Shown piece after piece: positions 55,247-64,000 of a DNA stretch of 64,000 nt. Under the pieces are notes generated by a model. The model worked only from the letters and a program-made list of their open reading frames with translations, did no database searches and was not told the DNA's origin. Positions within the stretch are counted from its first letter, which is position 1, and each line of letters starts with the position of its first letter. The translations under genes and the position numbers were made by a program. The stretch spans positions 5,112,501 through 5,176,500 of the forward strand of contig BSBM01000050.1 in the NCBI GenBank assembly GCA_027924585.1, in the 5' to 3' direction. Origin of the DNA: Larix kaempferi (taxonomy: Eukaryota > Streptophyta > Pinopsida > Pinales > Pinaceae).

Positions 55247-55655
55247 GTAAGCCTATGTGCCTTAGCCTTTTCAATTATGTCTTTTTTGGTTAGCGGCGGA
55301 CCCCCAAAGGCTGCGAAATTCCATGTCGGCATTCCATGTGGAATATCGCGGGTTTCGCGTCCTTTTCTGCGATGAACATCGCAGGTTTTGGCTTGAAACC
55401 CGCGATGTTCATCGCGGGTTTGGGGCCGATAGTCGCGATGTTCATCACGATTGTCGCACTGACAGTCACGATGTTCATCGCGACTATGGGGCTGATACCC
55501 GCGATGTTCATCGCGGGTTCGGGGCTGATACCCGCGATGATCATCGTGGCTTTTGATGGAAAAGCCACGATGATCATCGTGGCTAAAGGCCTGAAAGTCG
55601 TGATGGAATAAAGAAAATTTTCTATTTCTAAAAAATTTTCTGTGTTTTTTGGCAG
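55247..55655 (+). other. Inferred leader intron of the antisense gene, element B, with hairpin array
   Basis: The donor CAG|GTAAGC (55247) and acceptor TTTTTTGGCAG|G (55655) define a 409 bp intron ending one base before the ATG. Its middle (55367-55583) is a run of about seven palindromic units of the type CCCGCGATG-TT-CATCGCGGG. Frames open through the array (three overlapping ones) are a by-product of the repeats. Confidence 0.6.
55367..55583. repeat. Array of about seven hairpin-forming palindromes
   Basis: Units lie at 55367-55384 (CTGCGATG/CATCGCAG), 55396-55421 (11 bp arms around AAACCCGCGAT), 55432-55451, 55465-55484, 55497-55518, 55531-55550 and 55564-55583 (GCCACGATG/CATCGTGGC). The central GATG..CATC is constant; the outer bases vary. 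In the first, second, fifth and seventh units the arms pair perfectly although they differ between units. Confidence 0.85.
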
Positions 55656-55656
55656 G

Positions 55657-56981
55657 ATGTTGAGGAGACCACTAGTATCAAGGCAGGAGCGGGAGATGGA
55701 TGTGGACCTGATGGTGCGGATTCGGACTGATCATGGTGTCCGACAAACTTTGGCTACAGGTGTGCTCCTAAATTTTGCTCAGAATCCACCCATGCATTCA
55801 GTCAAACTGTTGCTGAACAAATTGGTGGGTTTCTGGGTTTTGGCAGAGGGTGCTTTCATAGTGGGGGGTGAGAGGTTAGAGATCACCCCTTCTGATGTTT
55901 ACTTTCTTACTGGGTTGCCTCACTTAGGGGAGGTAGGGGATATTCTACCGAGGATCCCGGTAGGTTTAGATATTGAGGATCTCTTGGAGAGATTCTGTGT
56001 GCTGGGGGCTATTGCACAGAACAATGCATTGAGCCTCATATCTTTGAGGGAGTGGGATATGCGAGCTGTTGGGCCTTGTGTTATGTGCGTGTTGGGTGCC
56101 ACGACGCCACATCATTTGTCTGGGGGACAAATGATGATGGTAGATTCTGTGCTGAGAGGGACCTACTATGCGTGGGGTCAGATGTTTTTGGACGGTGTTT
56201 GGAGAGATCTGGACAAGGTCAGCTGGGAGGGGGGATAGTTCTGCTATGCCTCCTTCCTTTGTTGTTTTTTCTTTGAGCGGGTACCGACCTTGCGGTCGCA
56301 TGTGCTGGTTCGAGACGGGTTGGTGAGTGAGCTGCGCATTGTGCGGTGGGGGTAGATGATGCCCTGCGGTGGTGGTGGTATCCGTAGGTTCTTTTCAGAG
56401 GACATGTATGAGCAGTGGGAGCATATCCCCTTTCTGATTGATAACTATCCATATGCTGGTATGGATTATCGAGGAGATCCAGAGATTCCTTGAGCTCAAG
56501 GGCAAGCCTGGGGTTTAGATGGTATGTCTTTATTTTTGGTTCTCTACTACCTCATGTGTTTGGTTATGAGTATAGTTAGAGATATTTATATGATATTGAC
56601 TTGGTTCACTTGTGTGATTGTGTAGATGTTGGTCCGGTACCACCGGCTGATCATGTGGGCCATAGAGGACGGGCGATGGTGGTGGTTCCTCCACCTGTAG
56701 CGGTATTGCCGCCACGTGTTTGAGGGGTTGTGCGCCCTCGAGATAATGCAGTTGAGGGTGTCCGAGAGACTCTGGACATGATCCTAGCGGGAGTGCCCAA
56801 GGAGGGGTGAAGGAACTTGGACCAGGACATGATCGAGCATTGTTTCGATGCTCCTCATGAGTGGCGTTCTATCCTACTTAGGGGAGCATTGGTGATGGCT
56901 GAGAGGAGGGCTCGGGATTAGGAGGATCCGGAGGAGCCAGCGGAGGAGGAGCCAGAGGATCCTAGGGATCATGATGACTAG
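55657..56981 (+). pseudogene. Antisense spliced gene for a plant-mobile-domain-like protein, element B copy
   Basis: The coding exon 55657-56521 starts at the ATG one base after the acceptor GGCAG. A 104 bp intron (56522-56625, GTATGT...TTGTGTAG, phase 1) is followed by exon 56626-56981. The frame is continuous over about 407 codons with five internal stops and no frameshift; the first 193 codons are open. Residues 45-90 show the plant mobile domain pattern: KLLLNKLVGFW, then ITPSDVYFLTGLPHLGEV. The block DNYPYAGMDY near the intron matches element A. The last exon ends in an acidic Glu/Pro-rich tail. It is transcribed against pol. A captured host gene kept for element silencing, export or regulation is possible but unproven. 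Confidence 0.75.
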
Positions 56982-57092
56982 TTGATTGTATATTTGCCCC
57001 CAAATGCTGATGAGCATATGGGAACGTACCTTTTTGTACGGCTTTATGTATTTTTGTATATTGGGTGTTGAGGGCACCTATGACATGTTGAC

Positions 57093-57112
57093 TATATATA
57101 TATATATATATG
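57093..57112. repeat. (TA)n microsatellite
   Basis: CTATATATATATATATATAT lies just downstream of the antisense gene. Confidence 0.8.
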
Positions 57113-57170
57113 TTTTGGTATATAGTCGTGTATGCACATGGATGCATTTATTGTCTATTTGTTTGCTCGT

Positions 57171-58720
57171 GGAGGTATGTTTGATTCTTATATGCCTGTG
57201 GAGGCACATGTTATGCACGTGGATGCAATATTTTAATTTTGTATTTGCCCGTGGAGGCACATGTTATGCACGTGGATGCAATATTTTAATTTTGTATATG
57301 CCCGTGGAGGCACATGTTATGCACGTGGTGTAACGTCCCCAGTTTGGCCCCATGGCATTAACATTATAAACGATGTAATATTGTTAGGAAATCATGGTGA
57401 GGAGCTCAAGGCCAAGGCCCCGCCATCGATTTCGTGATGCATATGGTTTGCGTGCTAGCAATGCACAGTGGAAATTCAAATAGCATGTAATATGCATTTT
57501 ACCCACAACTAGCTATGCAATGCAACAAAGAGATGGGGGCATGATTTCACAAGGAATTGGGAGGGAAAACATTCAAACCCTTAGCTACCCATGTTGACTT
57601 TTGTACCCAACCATTGAATTCTCCCAAGAGTTGGTTGGGGAAATTAATGCCTTGGGAATGGGGAGGTATGGCTGTCCAAAATCGGGTATGGGCAAGCCAC
57701 CCTCCATGGAAAAACGTGTTGGCCTCTTGGGGCAAGAAGAGAGCCACGAAATGGCTGCCCAAGCCATTATTCACCATGGCCTTTCTCCCTCACGGAGTTC
57801 TAGCTTCCTGGGCGTTTTCCGGGCATGGGAAAAACGTTTTCTTCTTTTCCCCAGCAGAGAAGGGCGTTTTTTCTGTGTTGTATACCAGTGGGGAAGAGGG
57901 AAAACGAATGGGGGTTCAATAAAGACCATTTTTGGGCTGTTGAAGGCTGAGATGTTGGGGAAGAAATCGTTTTTCCTCCCTGGGGTTGTTTGCCCCATCC
58001 TACAAATCCGTTTTTGGTTGGGAACGTTTTAAGAAAAACCATGGCCATCTCACTATAAAAATGCATTGTCTAAAATGTGTATCCCTGCCCCCTGTTTGTG
58101 CTTACTGTGTGAGAGCAGAGTATGTGGGATATGGGTGATGGGTAATCTCTTGTTCTGGCTTGAGCTTGGGAATAAGCATCCATTGTGCAAGTGTAGCCTG
58201 ATAAACCCAGTTAGACTGGCTTGGCTAAAATAAAATGGTTAATGGGCTGTGTGTGAACGTGAATGTCCCCTTTGTCCTTGTGAGAATCATGCCCAGCTCG
58301 GGGGTGGCCTTCGGACAGACTCAGTACAAGCTGTCGAAGAGCCTATGGTTGGGTGGAACGTTGCAACGACATAGCTAGTTGCTTGGGGATGATTGCAATA
58401 AAGATAAGTGTTTCTGTCTATGTAATTACTTCTGAAAATGTTTATCAATGATTGAAATTGATATGTTGAATGCATATGAAGAGTGTGTGAATGTTGTTTC
58501 CGCTGTGCATAATTGGTTGTTTTATATCTGCACACCCATTTATTTTTTTTATATGAATCTAACAATGGGCTGAGATCATGTGAAAGCCCTGAGTATTGGC
58601 ATCATGTTTCCTGCCTTGCATTGGGTCAGCAGGTGGGTACATGACACATGGATGCACTATTTTAATTTTGTATATGCCCGTGGAGGCACATGTTATGCAC
58701 GTGGATGCACATTTTGTATT
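57171..58720. repeat. 53 bp minisatellite, about 4.5 copies, split by a family D element
   Basis: Units begin CCCGTGGAGGCACATGTTAT at about 57196, 57249, 57302 and 58678, with a degenerate one at 57171. Each has GCACGTGGATGC and ATATTTTAATTTTGTAT. The third unit is interrupted at 57329 by the family D insertion and resumes at 58647. Confidence 0.88.
57329..58646 (+). mobile_element. 1.3 kb LTR-like element (family D, copy 2)
   Basis: Termini TGTAACGTCCCC...GGTACATGACA, flanked by CGTGG (57324-57328) and CATGG (58647-58651), one C/T difference. Length 1318 bp against 1312 for copy 1. A + strand TATA-like CTATAAAAATG lies near 58053. It lies inside the minisatellite of element B. Frames of 121-143 codons at 57557-58032 lack any known domain and follow the nucleotide match to copy 1. 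Confidence 0.85.
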
Positions 58721-58722
58721 TA

Positions 58723-59151
58723 CTACATGGATTGATTGGTGTGCCAATCAAGAATGTTGTTTGCCATATGGTCTGCTACACTCTTGAGATTCCTTGGGAC
58801 ATGTGTGAATGAAATGGACTCAAATTGTCGAATCATTTGTTTAGTGCGCAAGAATTTTTTGAATAGACAGGGATCACGTGCCCAGTAATCATTGTTGAGA
58901 TGGGAAACAAGAAGTTGGGAGTCCAAGAAAACGTTAAGATGACTTATGTTCATTTGGATAGCAGCGGCCAGGAGACCGGTCACGATGTCGTACTCAGCTC
59001 GGTTGTTTGTGGCAACACCTATGCACACTCCGTCGATGTGGATCAACTCATGTGAAGGGGAATATATTACCCAAGCTGCAGAGGTGAGATTGGGAGACCA
59101 ACAGCTTGCACCATAAGCAAATACAATGTAGCAAAGTGGAACAGGATCCAT
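58723..59151 (-). pseudogene. Second RNase H of element B, after integrase
   Basis: 142 open codons. Motifs are FAYGAS (first catalytic position Tyr instead of Asp; GAT to TAT would explain it), NNRAEY (Glu), VFLDSQL (Asp) and SVADHMAN (Asp). Also ISFTHVPRN, the conserved strand before the last Asp. It aligns residue by residue with element A at 35905-36299. Open throughout but probably inactive because of the first residue. In the Tat lineage such an additional RNase H is known. Confidence 0.83.
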
Positions 59152-59564
59152 CTGTGGTCATGCCGGAAAAACAAATTTTTAGGTTTTTGTATTTTTTGTG
59201 AAAAATGAAAATAAGACTATACAATTGTGGACTGTGGTGTCCATCAGATTTTCTATGGGTAAAATCATTTGAGGTACAACCCATTACGTGGGTTGCGTAG
59301 GGTGTTTCCTTATGAGTTGGTTAGGATATATGCCCCTTATTCGAGGCAGGTTTGTACAATATATGGGCCTTGCCACATGGACAAAAACTTTCCTTTTCCC
59401 GTTTTGTCATGAGCTTGATCATAGGCAAGTATGAGGTTGCCTTCACTAAATACTCGTGGGTGAACATGTTTATCATAGTGAAGTTTAGATCTGTTCTTGG
59501 CGGCTTCGATTGTTTGGAGAGCTGCGCAGTGATCTTCGTCGACCTACTCTAAAAGAAGCAAGCG
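59152..59564 (-). pseudogene. pol: Eroded integrase C-terminal domain, element B
   Basis: The minus strand reads with stops as the counterpart of element A 36433-36810: MWQGPYIVQTCLE (GPY/F-type) and YDKHVHPRVFSEGNL are seen. It links integrase to the second RNase H. Confidence 0.7.
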
Positions 59565-60162
59565 TTATTCAATCATTGATGTATCAGGGAGAAGTTCTAC
59601 GGACATTTGTAATGTTGGTATCTGGCATTCAATGGGGAGGATAGATTCCATGCCATGAACTAGATGAAATGGGGTGAAGCCGGTGGCGGTCTTGGTTGAC
59701 GTGCGGTAATCCCAAAATGCGGGTAAAATCATGTGATGCCAATTGGATCTATGTTTGTCGACGGTGCATTGGAGGATAGTCTTCAAAATTTTGTTAACAG
59801 CTTCGACTTGGTCGTTCCCTTGGGGTTAGTAGGCGGAGGAGAAATGGTGTTCAAACTTAAGGAGTGTGGACAATTCTCTCCAAACAGCGTCTTGGAAAGG
59901 AGAACCGTTGTCTGAGACGAGTTGTTTTGGTACTCCGAAACGAACAATAACATGGTTGAGGAAAAAGCGGACTCGGCTTTGCAATTGTAGGTAGGCATGG
60001 CCTCCACCCATCTGGTAAAGTAATCAACAGCCACAGTAATGTGTTTGTGACCACCGGCTGATGTGGGATTGCAATCCATGAAGTCGATGGCACATTTACA
60101 AAATGGTCCTGCGGTGACGATCGGATGAAGGGGGGCGGGTGGGGTTCTTGCCTTTGGGGCAA
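59565..60162 (-). pseudogene. pol: Integrase catalytic core, element B
   Basis: Overlapping open stretches 60079-59783, 60011-59826 and 59786-59565 together give the core: AIDFMDCNPTSAGGHKH (first Asp), VSDNGSPFQDAVW (second Asp) and DQVEAVNKILKTILQ (Glu), with a stop before PQGN and one frame change. All three catalytic residues remain, unlike element A. Confidence 0.82.
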
Positions 60163-60418
60163 AGAGCTGGCAGTTTTGGCAGTGTTTGACTGCTATGATA
60201 CAATTAGTGAATTATGATGGCCAAAAATAACCTGCACAGATTACCTTTTGTGCGGTGGCCATTCCTGAGAAATGGTCGCCGTAGGCACCGCTATGACAGT
60301 CGTTAAGGACTTGTTCTTCTTCGTCTTGGGAAAGACATCATAGTAATATTATGTCGACGCCACGTCGATAAAGGACATCACCCAAGAGGAAATAACTGGG
60401 GGCATGGTAACGGATGCG
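60163..60418 (-). pseudogene. pol: Integrase zinc-binding domain, element B
   Basis: With several stops the minus strand reads NDCHSGAYGDHFSGMATAQ (His pair) and KHCQNCQLF (C-x2-C), so the HHCC residues are intact. It matches the element A zinc finger region. Confidence 0.75.
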
Positions 60419-60844
60419 TCAGCATCCGTTATGGTCGATGTTTCGTCGAAACTTCTGTGTGCGGAGGTATACCAAAATGTCGCCATACCAAGGGTCGTCC
60501 GACGAGATAATGAACAAATGTTCATCGATTAGATCAGTCTGGATAATTGGTGATGATGACAATGATGGTAAATCCGTAATGAGCTGAGCAAGTGCTAATG
60601 CTTTGGTGCTCTTTGGGGTTTTGAAAGTTAGGTCATATTCTTGTAAGATGATCACCCATTTGGAAACACAGCCTTGTAGAAGGCAATGATTCAAGAGATA
60701 GACCATTGGATTGGAATTGGCCACAATCGTGGTGTGGCTGAGGAGAATGTACTGTCGCAGCTTTTGTACTGAAAAGACGACGGCGAGGGCCATCTTCTCT
60801 TCATGTGGGTAGTGGAGGGGTGGGCTTGACAAGGTCTGGATCAC
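60419..60844 (-). pseudogene. pol: First RNase H, C-terminal half, element B
   Basis: 141 open codons. PHEEKMALAVVFSVQKLRQY has the Glu of RNase H, but the positions of the other catalytic residues lack Asp: ANSNPMVYLL where TDHxSL is normal, and ALALAQLI where ADALSR is normal. It ends SSDDPWYGDILVYLR, the same linker as element A. The domain seems to have become a structural connection. Confidence 0.75.
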
Positions 60845-60877
60845 ATAGTAGATGACATGCCCTTGGCGAGCGGAGTC

Positions 60878-61297
60878 TTATTGGATGAGGACTCCAGAGA
60901 CGGCGTGATCTAACGTCGAAACGTAAAGGGTAAAGTCTTTTGTGAAATCTGGTGGAGAAATCAAAGGGGCGCTTGTAAGTGCTTTCTTTAGGTCCATGAA
61001 GGCTCCTTCTTCCTGGTCGTCGCATATGAAACGGGTATGAAGATGCAGCAAACGAAGGAAACCATGTACTATGGTGGCATAGTCTGGGACAAAACGACAA
61101 AGGAAGTTGGATTTCCACTGGAGGCTTTGCAGCTGTCGTAATGTACGTGGTGAGGGGAGGTCCACTATGGCTTGAAATTTTAGAGGGTTAGCGCTGATTC
61201 CTTTCTCTAAAATTACAAACCCCGGCAGGAAGCCTACTGTAACGCAAAATACACATTTAAGCGGGTTCAAGCAGATTTTGTATTTACGGCAACGCAA
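60878..61297 (-). pseudogene. pol: RT thumb and start of first RNase H, element B
   Basis: NPLKCVFCVTVGFLPGF is the block after the YxDD box, PLKFQAIVDLPSPRTLRQLQSL the thumb. The RNase H start reads TLYVSTLDHAVSGVLIQ, where the first catalytic Asp normally precedes Ala-Ser; it is absent. Confidence 0.78.
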
Positions 61298-61882
61298 GAA
61301 AACTTGTCGAAGATCTTCTAAGTGGTCAGATCATTTCTTGGATCGGGCGGTGAGGTCATCTAGATAAAATTTAATGATTTTATACAGATCACGAAAGTAA
61401 TAAGTCATGGCTCATTGGAAAGTGGGTCTCGCATTCTTGAGACCGAAAGGCATGACGCGATAGGCGAAGGTGCCCCATGGGATGGTAAAAGATGTCTTGT
61501 ATTGATCTTCTTTATGGATTTTTATTTGGTTATATCTGAAGAAACCGTCCATAAAAGAGAGTACCTCATGCCCCGCACACTCATCGATTAGTTGGTCAAT
61601 AAATGGTGTGGGGAAGTTGTCTTTGGGACAAGCTAGGTTGAGGTCTCGGAAGTCAGTACAGACGCGGATGGTGTCGAATTTCTTATTAATAGGTACTGGA
61701 TTTGAAACCCAGGTGGTATATGCAATCGGGTATATGAAACCTGCTGCTTGTAGCTTCTCAATTTCTGCTTCGATGGCTGGAAGATTGGATGGGTGAATAG
61801 GACGTTGTTTTTGGCGAACCAGTGATAAATTGGGACAAGTGTCTATGTGATGTTTTACAATGGTAGGATCAAGACCATGCAT
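61298..61882 (-). pseudogene. pol: Reverse transcriptase, element B
   Basis: The open part 61882-61412 has WVSNPVPINKKFDTIRVCTD, FRDLNLACPKDNFPTP, VLSFMDGFFRYNQIKI (motif A with Asp-Gly) and AYRVMPFGLKNARPTFQ. It stops at a TGA (probably CGA originally). Beyond it the same frame reads FYLDDLTARSK, the catalytic YxDD box. It is closely similar to element A 38455-39045. Confidence 0.88.
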
Positions 61883-61909
61883 CTCGGTATAAGACCAGGT
61901 GAAGACATC

Positions 61910-62143
61910 TCAAAACTCTTGGAAGAGTTTCTTATAATCTTGGGTTTCTTTCTCAGTGCAAGATACACCCAAAGAGTTAAGCTCAGGCTTTCGGGGGGTG
62001 GTGGAGGTATCGATTTTTATAATGGGTGAAATGTTAGCCATGTTACCTTCCTCGAAGGCTTCTAGGGTTGGTATTGGATATTTGAACCAATCGACCTTAG
62101 TTGGTAAGAAGTCTTTGGACTCAACAGATAGTTGGTTCGCCAT
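61910..62143 (-). pseudogene. Pre-RT linker, element B
   Basis: 77 open codons with EEGNMANISPIIKIDTSTTP, matching the eroded NIANISPTTLINISRTP of element A at about 39170-39210. It precedes the WSYxEM motif leading into RT. No enzymatic role is seen. Confidence 0.6.
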
Positions 62144-62173
62144 GGTGGACGTAGATGCCTCAGGGAGGAAGTA

Positions 62174-62680
62174 TTATCGATGGTGCATATCATCCCAAGG
62201 GTAATCCGGTGCGGTGAGTGTTTCTAGAATCTCCTCATCATTGCAAAAGTAGTCGATCCATAAATTCAGTGGCTCGGGTTTATAGGTAGTTGAAATCATG
62301 TAAATGGTATTGATTTCTTCTGAATGGGAAGATTCTGGAGGGAATATTTCTTCAACAAGTGGTGGGGATATCTCTAAGTCAGCATTATTCATCTCGTATA
62401 GTGCTTCTCTATAATCTGGGAGATCGGGGCAGTGAAGTGAATAATGTCCATAGATTCCGCATATTGCACAAGGGTGGTTTGTGCGTAATGACTTATCTCG
62501 AGGTTGAGATGGTAATTCTAATTTAACCATTAGAACGTTGATGTCATCATCCAACATATTCATGTGTTCTTGAAGTGCTGGTAGTTGTGGACACAGATTG
62601 GTGGCGTGGCCAATATAGTCACACAAGGAGCACTTAGGGAGTACACGGGTTGGGGGATTCTTGGCTACTTTGGGAGTCAC
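62174..62680 (-). pseudogene. Two zinc knuckles between protease and RT, element B
   Basis: 168 open codons. Two complete C-x2-C-x4-H-x4-C motifs, CSLCDYIGHATNLC near residue 18 and CAICGIYGHYSLHC near residue 71, are followed by an acidic stretch ending YPWDDMHHR, which aligns with element A's linker. It lies downstream of the protease, an unusual place for zinc knuckles in gypsy elements. It would bind RNA or DNA. Frame is intact apart from one stop after HHR. Confidence 0.82.
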
Positions 62681-63097
62681 TGGGGGGGTGTGAGTTGTGG
62701 GTGAAGTATTGTAGGTTTGTGGACCTCTGCCCCCAGTGTGTCAGGGTTGAGGCGGGACATAAATAGATGTCGATGTAGTGCCCCCTTCTGGAATTGATCG
62801 GTTTTGGGGGTTGGGACCACCAGGTGGTGGGAGATTTTGGGGGTTTTATATGCCAGGTGGTGGATGGTTTGACATATTCATAGGTTGTACCGGTTGTAGG
62901 ACAACGGTTGGAGTTGGTGAGGGAATTGGGGCAGGTAAGTACCATACAGGTATTCCTAATTTTAAACCTGGAAGGTTAAGTGTAGCCATTACTGGTGTAC
63001 TGACAATTGTTGAAAATGGGAACAAGAATGGGATTGTGTGACTCGGTGTTGTTCCTATATGACTAGGCACAATGGGTGCTTGTGGTGGTGGTTTAGG
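62681..63097 (-). pseudogene. Proline-rich spacer between protease and zinc knuckles, element B
   Basis: Frames 63070-62846 and 62945-62634 read as Pro/Thr/Ser-rich sequence (for example PAPIPSPTPTVVLQP) with at least one frame change. Low complexity; typical of gag-type linkers. Confidence 0.55.
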
Positions 63098-63955
63098 TTA
63101 TTGAATATGTTGTTGTTCATTGTGCGATAAGGTGCACAAATAGGATACTGCAGTTACCTGGAGAGGAGGTGGGATTGACGGGAAAGTGCTGGTCATGGAA
63201 GTATCCGAATATATCCCGGGGGTGACTAATGATACGAATGATGTCGATGCACTGAGAACGGGTTGTTCGATCATGGGAAGAACTTTTTCTAGTGCTGCGG
63301 GGGCATTGGGATCATAGTATGTAATGTAGTCGATTTTAATTACGCGTCCTTCATGAGGGAACATCATGATGCAGAAAACTGAAGAAGCGACAGCTTTCAT
63401 TTTGTACATGTAGCTTCGTCCCAGAAGGAGATTGTAATCAAGTTGGGCGTTAATGAACTTTATATCTATGAGAACCAGTTTTCCCCCAAGATGTATGGGT
63501 ACGTTTACTGACAATCCTTGAGGTTGAGCTACACGGCCGTCGTAAGCTCTTAGCACAGTAGTTGACGGTTGGAGCCGTGGGGATCCAAGTTTCTGCCATA
63601 CATAAGTGGACATAACACAGGTGGAGGCCCCTTCATCGATTATGCATCGATGAACAACGAGGTTGCGAATGGAAACAGAAAATTGAAAAGCTAGAGATGC
63701 AGGCATGCGAGGTTCAACTTGTTCTAAGTCAAAAGCCATCATGTTAGAGTCGTTAGGATCTATGGCACCGATGGCAGATAACAACAACTTTCTCTGTGCA
63801 GGACAATTATTCAAGATTTCGAGAGTGGACATAGTAGTGGGGGACTGAGCTAGATCCTCTACAATGTTATAGTTGGAAGCTACATGAGCATTCGGGTTAT
63901 TGTTAATCTTTCTCAAAGGGAAATGAGGTGCTTTGGGGACCTCGTCCATTGGCAT
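63098..63955 (-). pseudogene. Aspartic protease region, element B
   Basis: 285 open codons, incomplete upstream because the window ends. IIDEGASTCVMSTYVWQKLG carries the catalytic Asp (DEGAS); AQLDYNLLLGRSYMYKM is the C-terminal motif. Ahead is NPNAHVASNYNIVEDLAQSP, closely matching NPNARAAHNYSIVEDLGQTP of element A. The catalytic region looks intact. Confidence 0.85.
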
Positions 63956-64000
63956 AGTGGGTATGCGAAGTGGTTGATCTATTGGGAGAGTACTCGACGA

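Larger units (their letters stand above)
51931..64000 (-). mobile_element. Element B: second Tat-type Ty3/gypsy element, incomplete at the window edge
   Basis: The 3' LTR is 51931-52572; the minus-strand polypurine tract is the complement of GATTGCCCCCTGATG (52573). Going up in coordinate: non-coding region with tandem repeats, antisense spliced gene (+), minisatellite split by a family D element, second RNase H, integrase, RNase H, RT, linker with zinc knuckles, protease. Gag and the 5' LTR lie beyond 64000. The plan is the same as element A, but nucleotide similarity is only partial, so it is a different subfamily. Many stops make it inactive. Confidence 0.88.

Noticed and set aside
55367-55583. 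Possible CRISPR array
   Set aside because: Units are palindromic and contiguous with variable arms and no unique spacers; the setting is a plant retrotransposon.
55323-55611. Three overlapping open frames of 77 to 95 codons with repeat peptides
   Set aside because: They are open on both strands because the hairpin array is palindromic and stop-free; no start context or domain, and they lie in the inferred intron.
57557-58032. Open frames of 121 and 143 codons in family D copy 2, partly conserved in copy 1
   Set aside because: Conservation follows the overall nucleotide match, copy 1 breaks the frame early, and there is no known domain; most likely LTR sequence.
1-64000. Host protein-coding genes or tRNA genes
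   Set aside because: Every open frame above about 140 codons is explained by a retroelement domain, its reverse reading or a repeat; no cloverleaf with anticodon was found, only a SINE-type head at 313.

Overview
This window looks like intergenic DNA from a large, repeat-rich seed-plant nuclear genome. I find no host protein gene, rRNA, tRNA gene or CRISPR array I can support. Almost everything is LTR retrotransposon, in nested and partly tandem insertions. Element size (LTRs up to 2.6 kb), lineage mix (Copia-type gag, chromovirus, Tat-type Ty3/gypsy with a second RNase H, non-autonomous elements) and heavy decay to TAG/TGA stops suggest a gymnosperm, probably a conifer. That is inference; nothing here fixes the species. 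All boundaries and duplications were read by eye.

Layout. 1-5061: AT-rich DNA with a probable tRNA-derived SINE (313-545), short tandem duplications and an unrecognised eroded coding relic (1455-2740). 5062-20577: a Copia-type element on the + strand with 2.6 kb LTRs that keeps only a broken gag. Its 3' LTR is split by a minus-strand non-autonomous element (10865-18869, target duplication AATTT), one of whose LTRs is split by a 2.0 kb solo LTR (11165-13192, target duplication TATGC). 20578-25583: an old gag-like relic interrupted by a probable solo LTR (22335-24576, GGACC).

25584-47576: element A, a minus-strand Tat-type Ty3/gypsy element (about 14.5 kb without insertions). It holds an eroded gag, protease, RT, RNase H, integrase and a second RNase H after integrase. 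It carries three later insertions: a tandem gag-only Copia-type array with three LTRs and two internal regions (25910-31447, TAATG), a 646 bp solo LTR (39234-39879, GCGAC) and a 1.3 kb LTR-like element (42332-43643, TTGGT). Its 5' LTR is followed by 208 bp of its own 3' internal sequence, so A itself was once part of a tandem. 47793-51930: a 5'-truncated chromovirus on the minus strand. 51931-64000: element B, a second Tat-type element on the minus strand, cut by the window edge, with its own 1.3 kb insertion (57329-58646).

The most interesting system is in A and B. Both carry, between the 3' LTR and pol and on the opposite strand to pol, a gene encoding a plant-mobile-domain-like protein. 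In both it has an upstream TATA box, a splice acceptor one base before the ATG, and a second intron at the same place and in the same phase; the reading frame is kept across the splice in both copies despite many stops. In B the inferred leader intron holds an array of about seven hairpins, some with compensatory arm changes. The same elements have a first RNase H that lacks several catalytic residues and a second RNase H that keeps them, whereas the neighbouring chromovirus has a complete ordinary RNase H.
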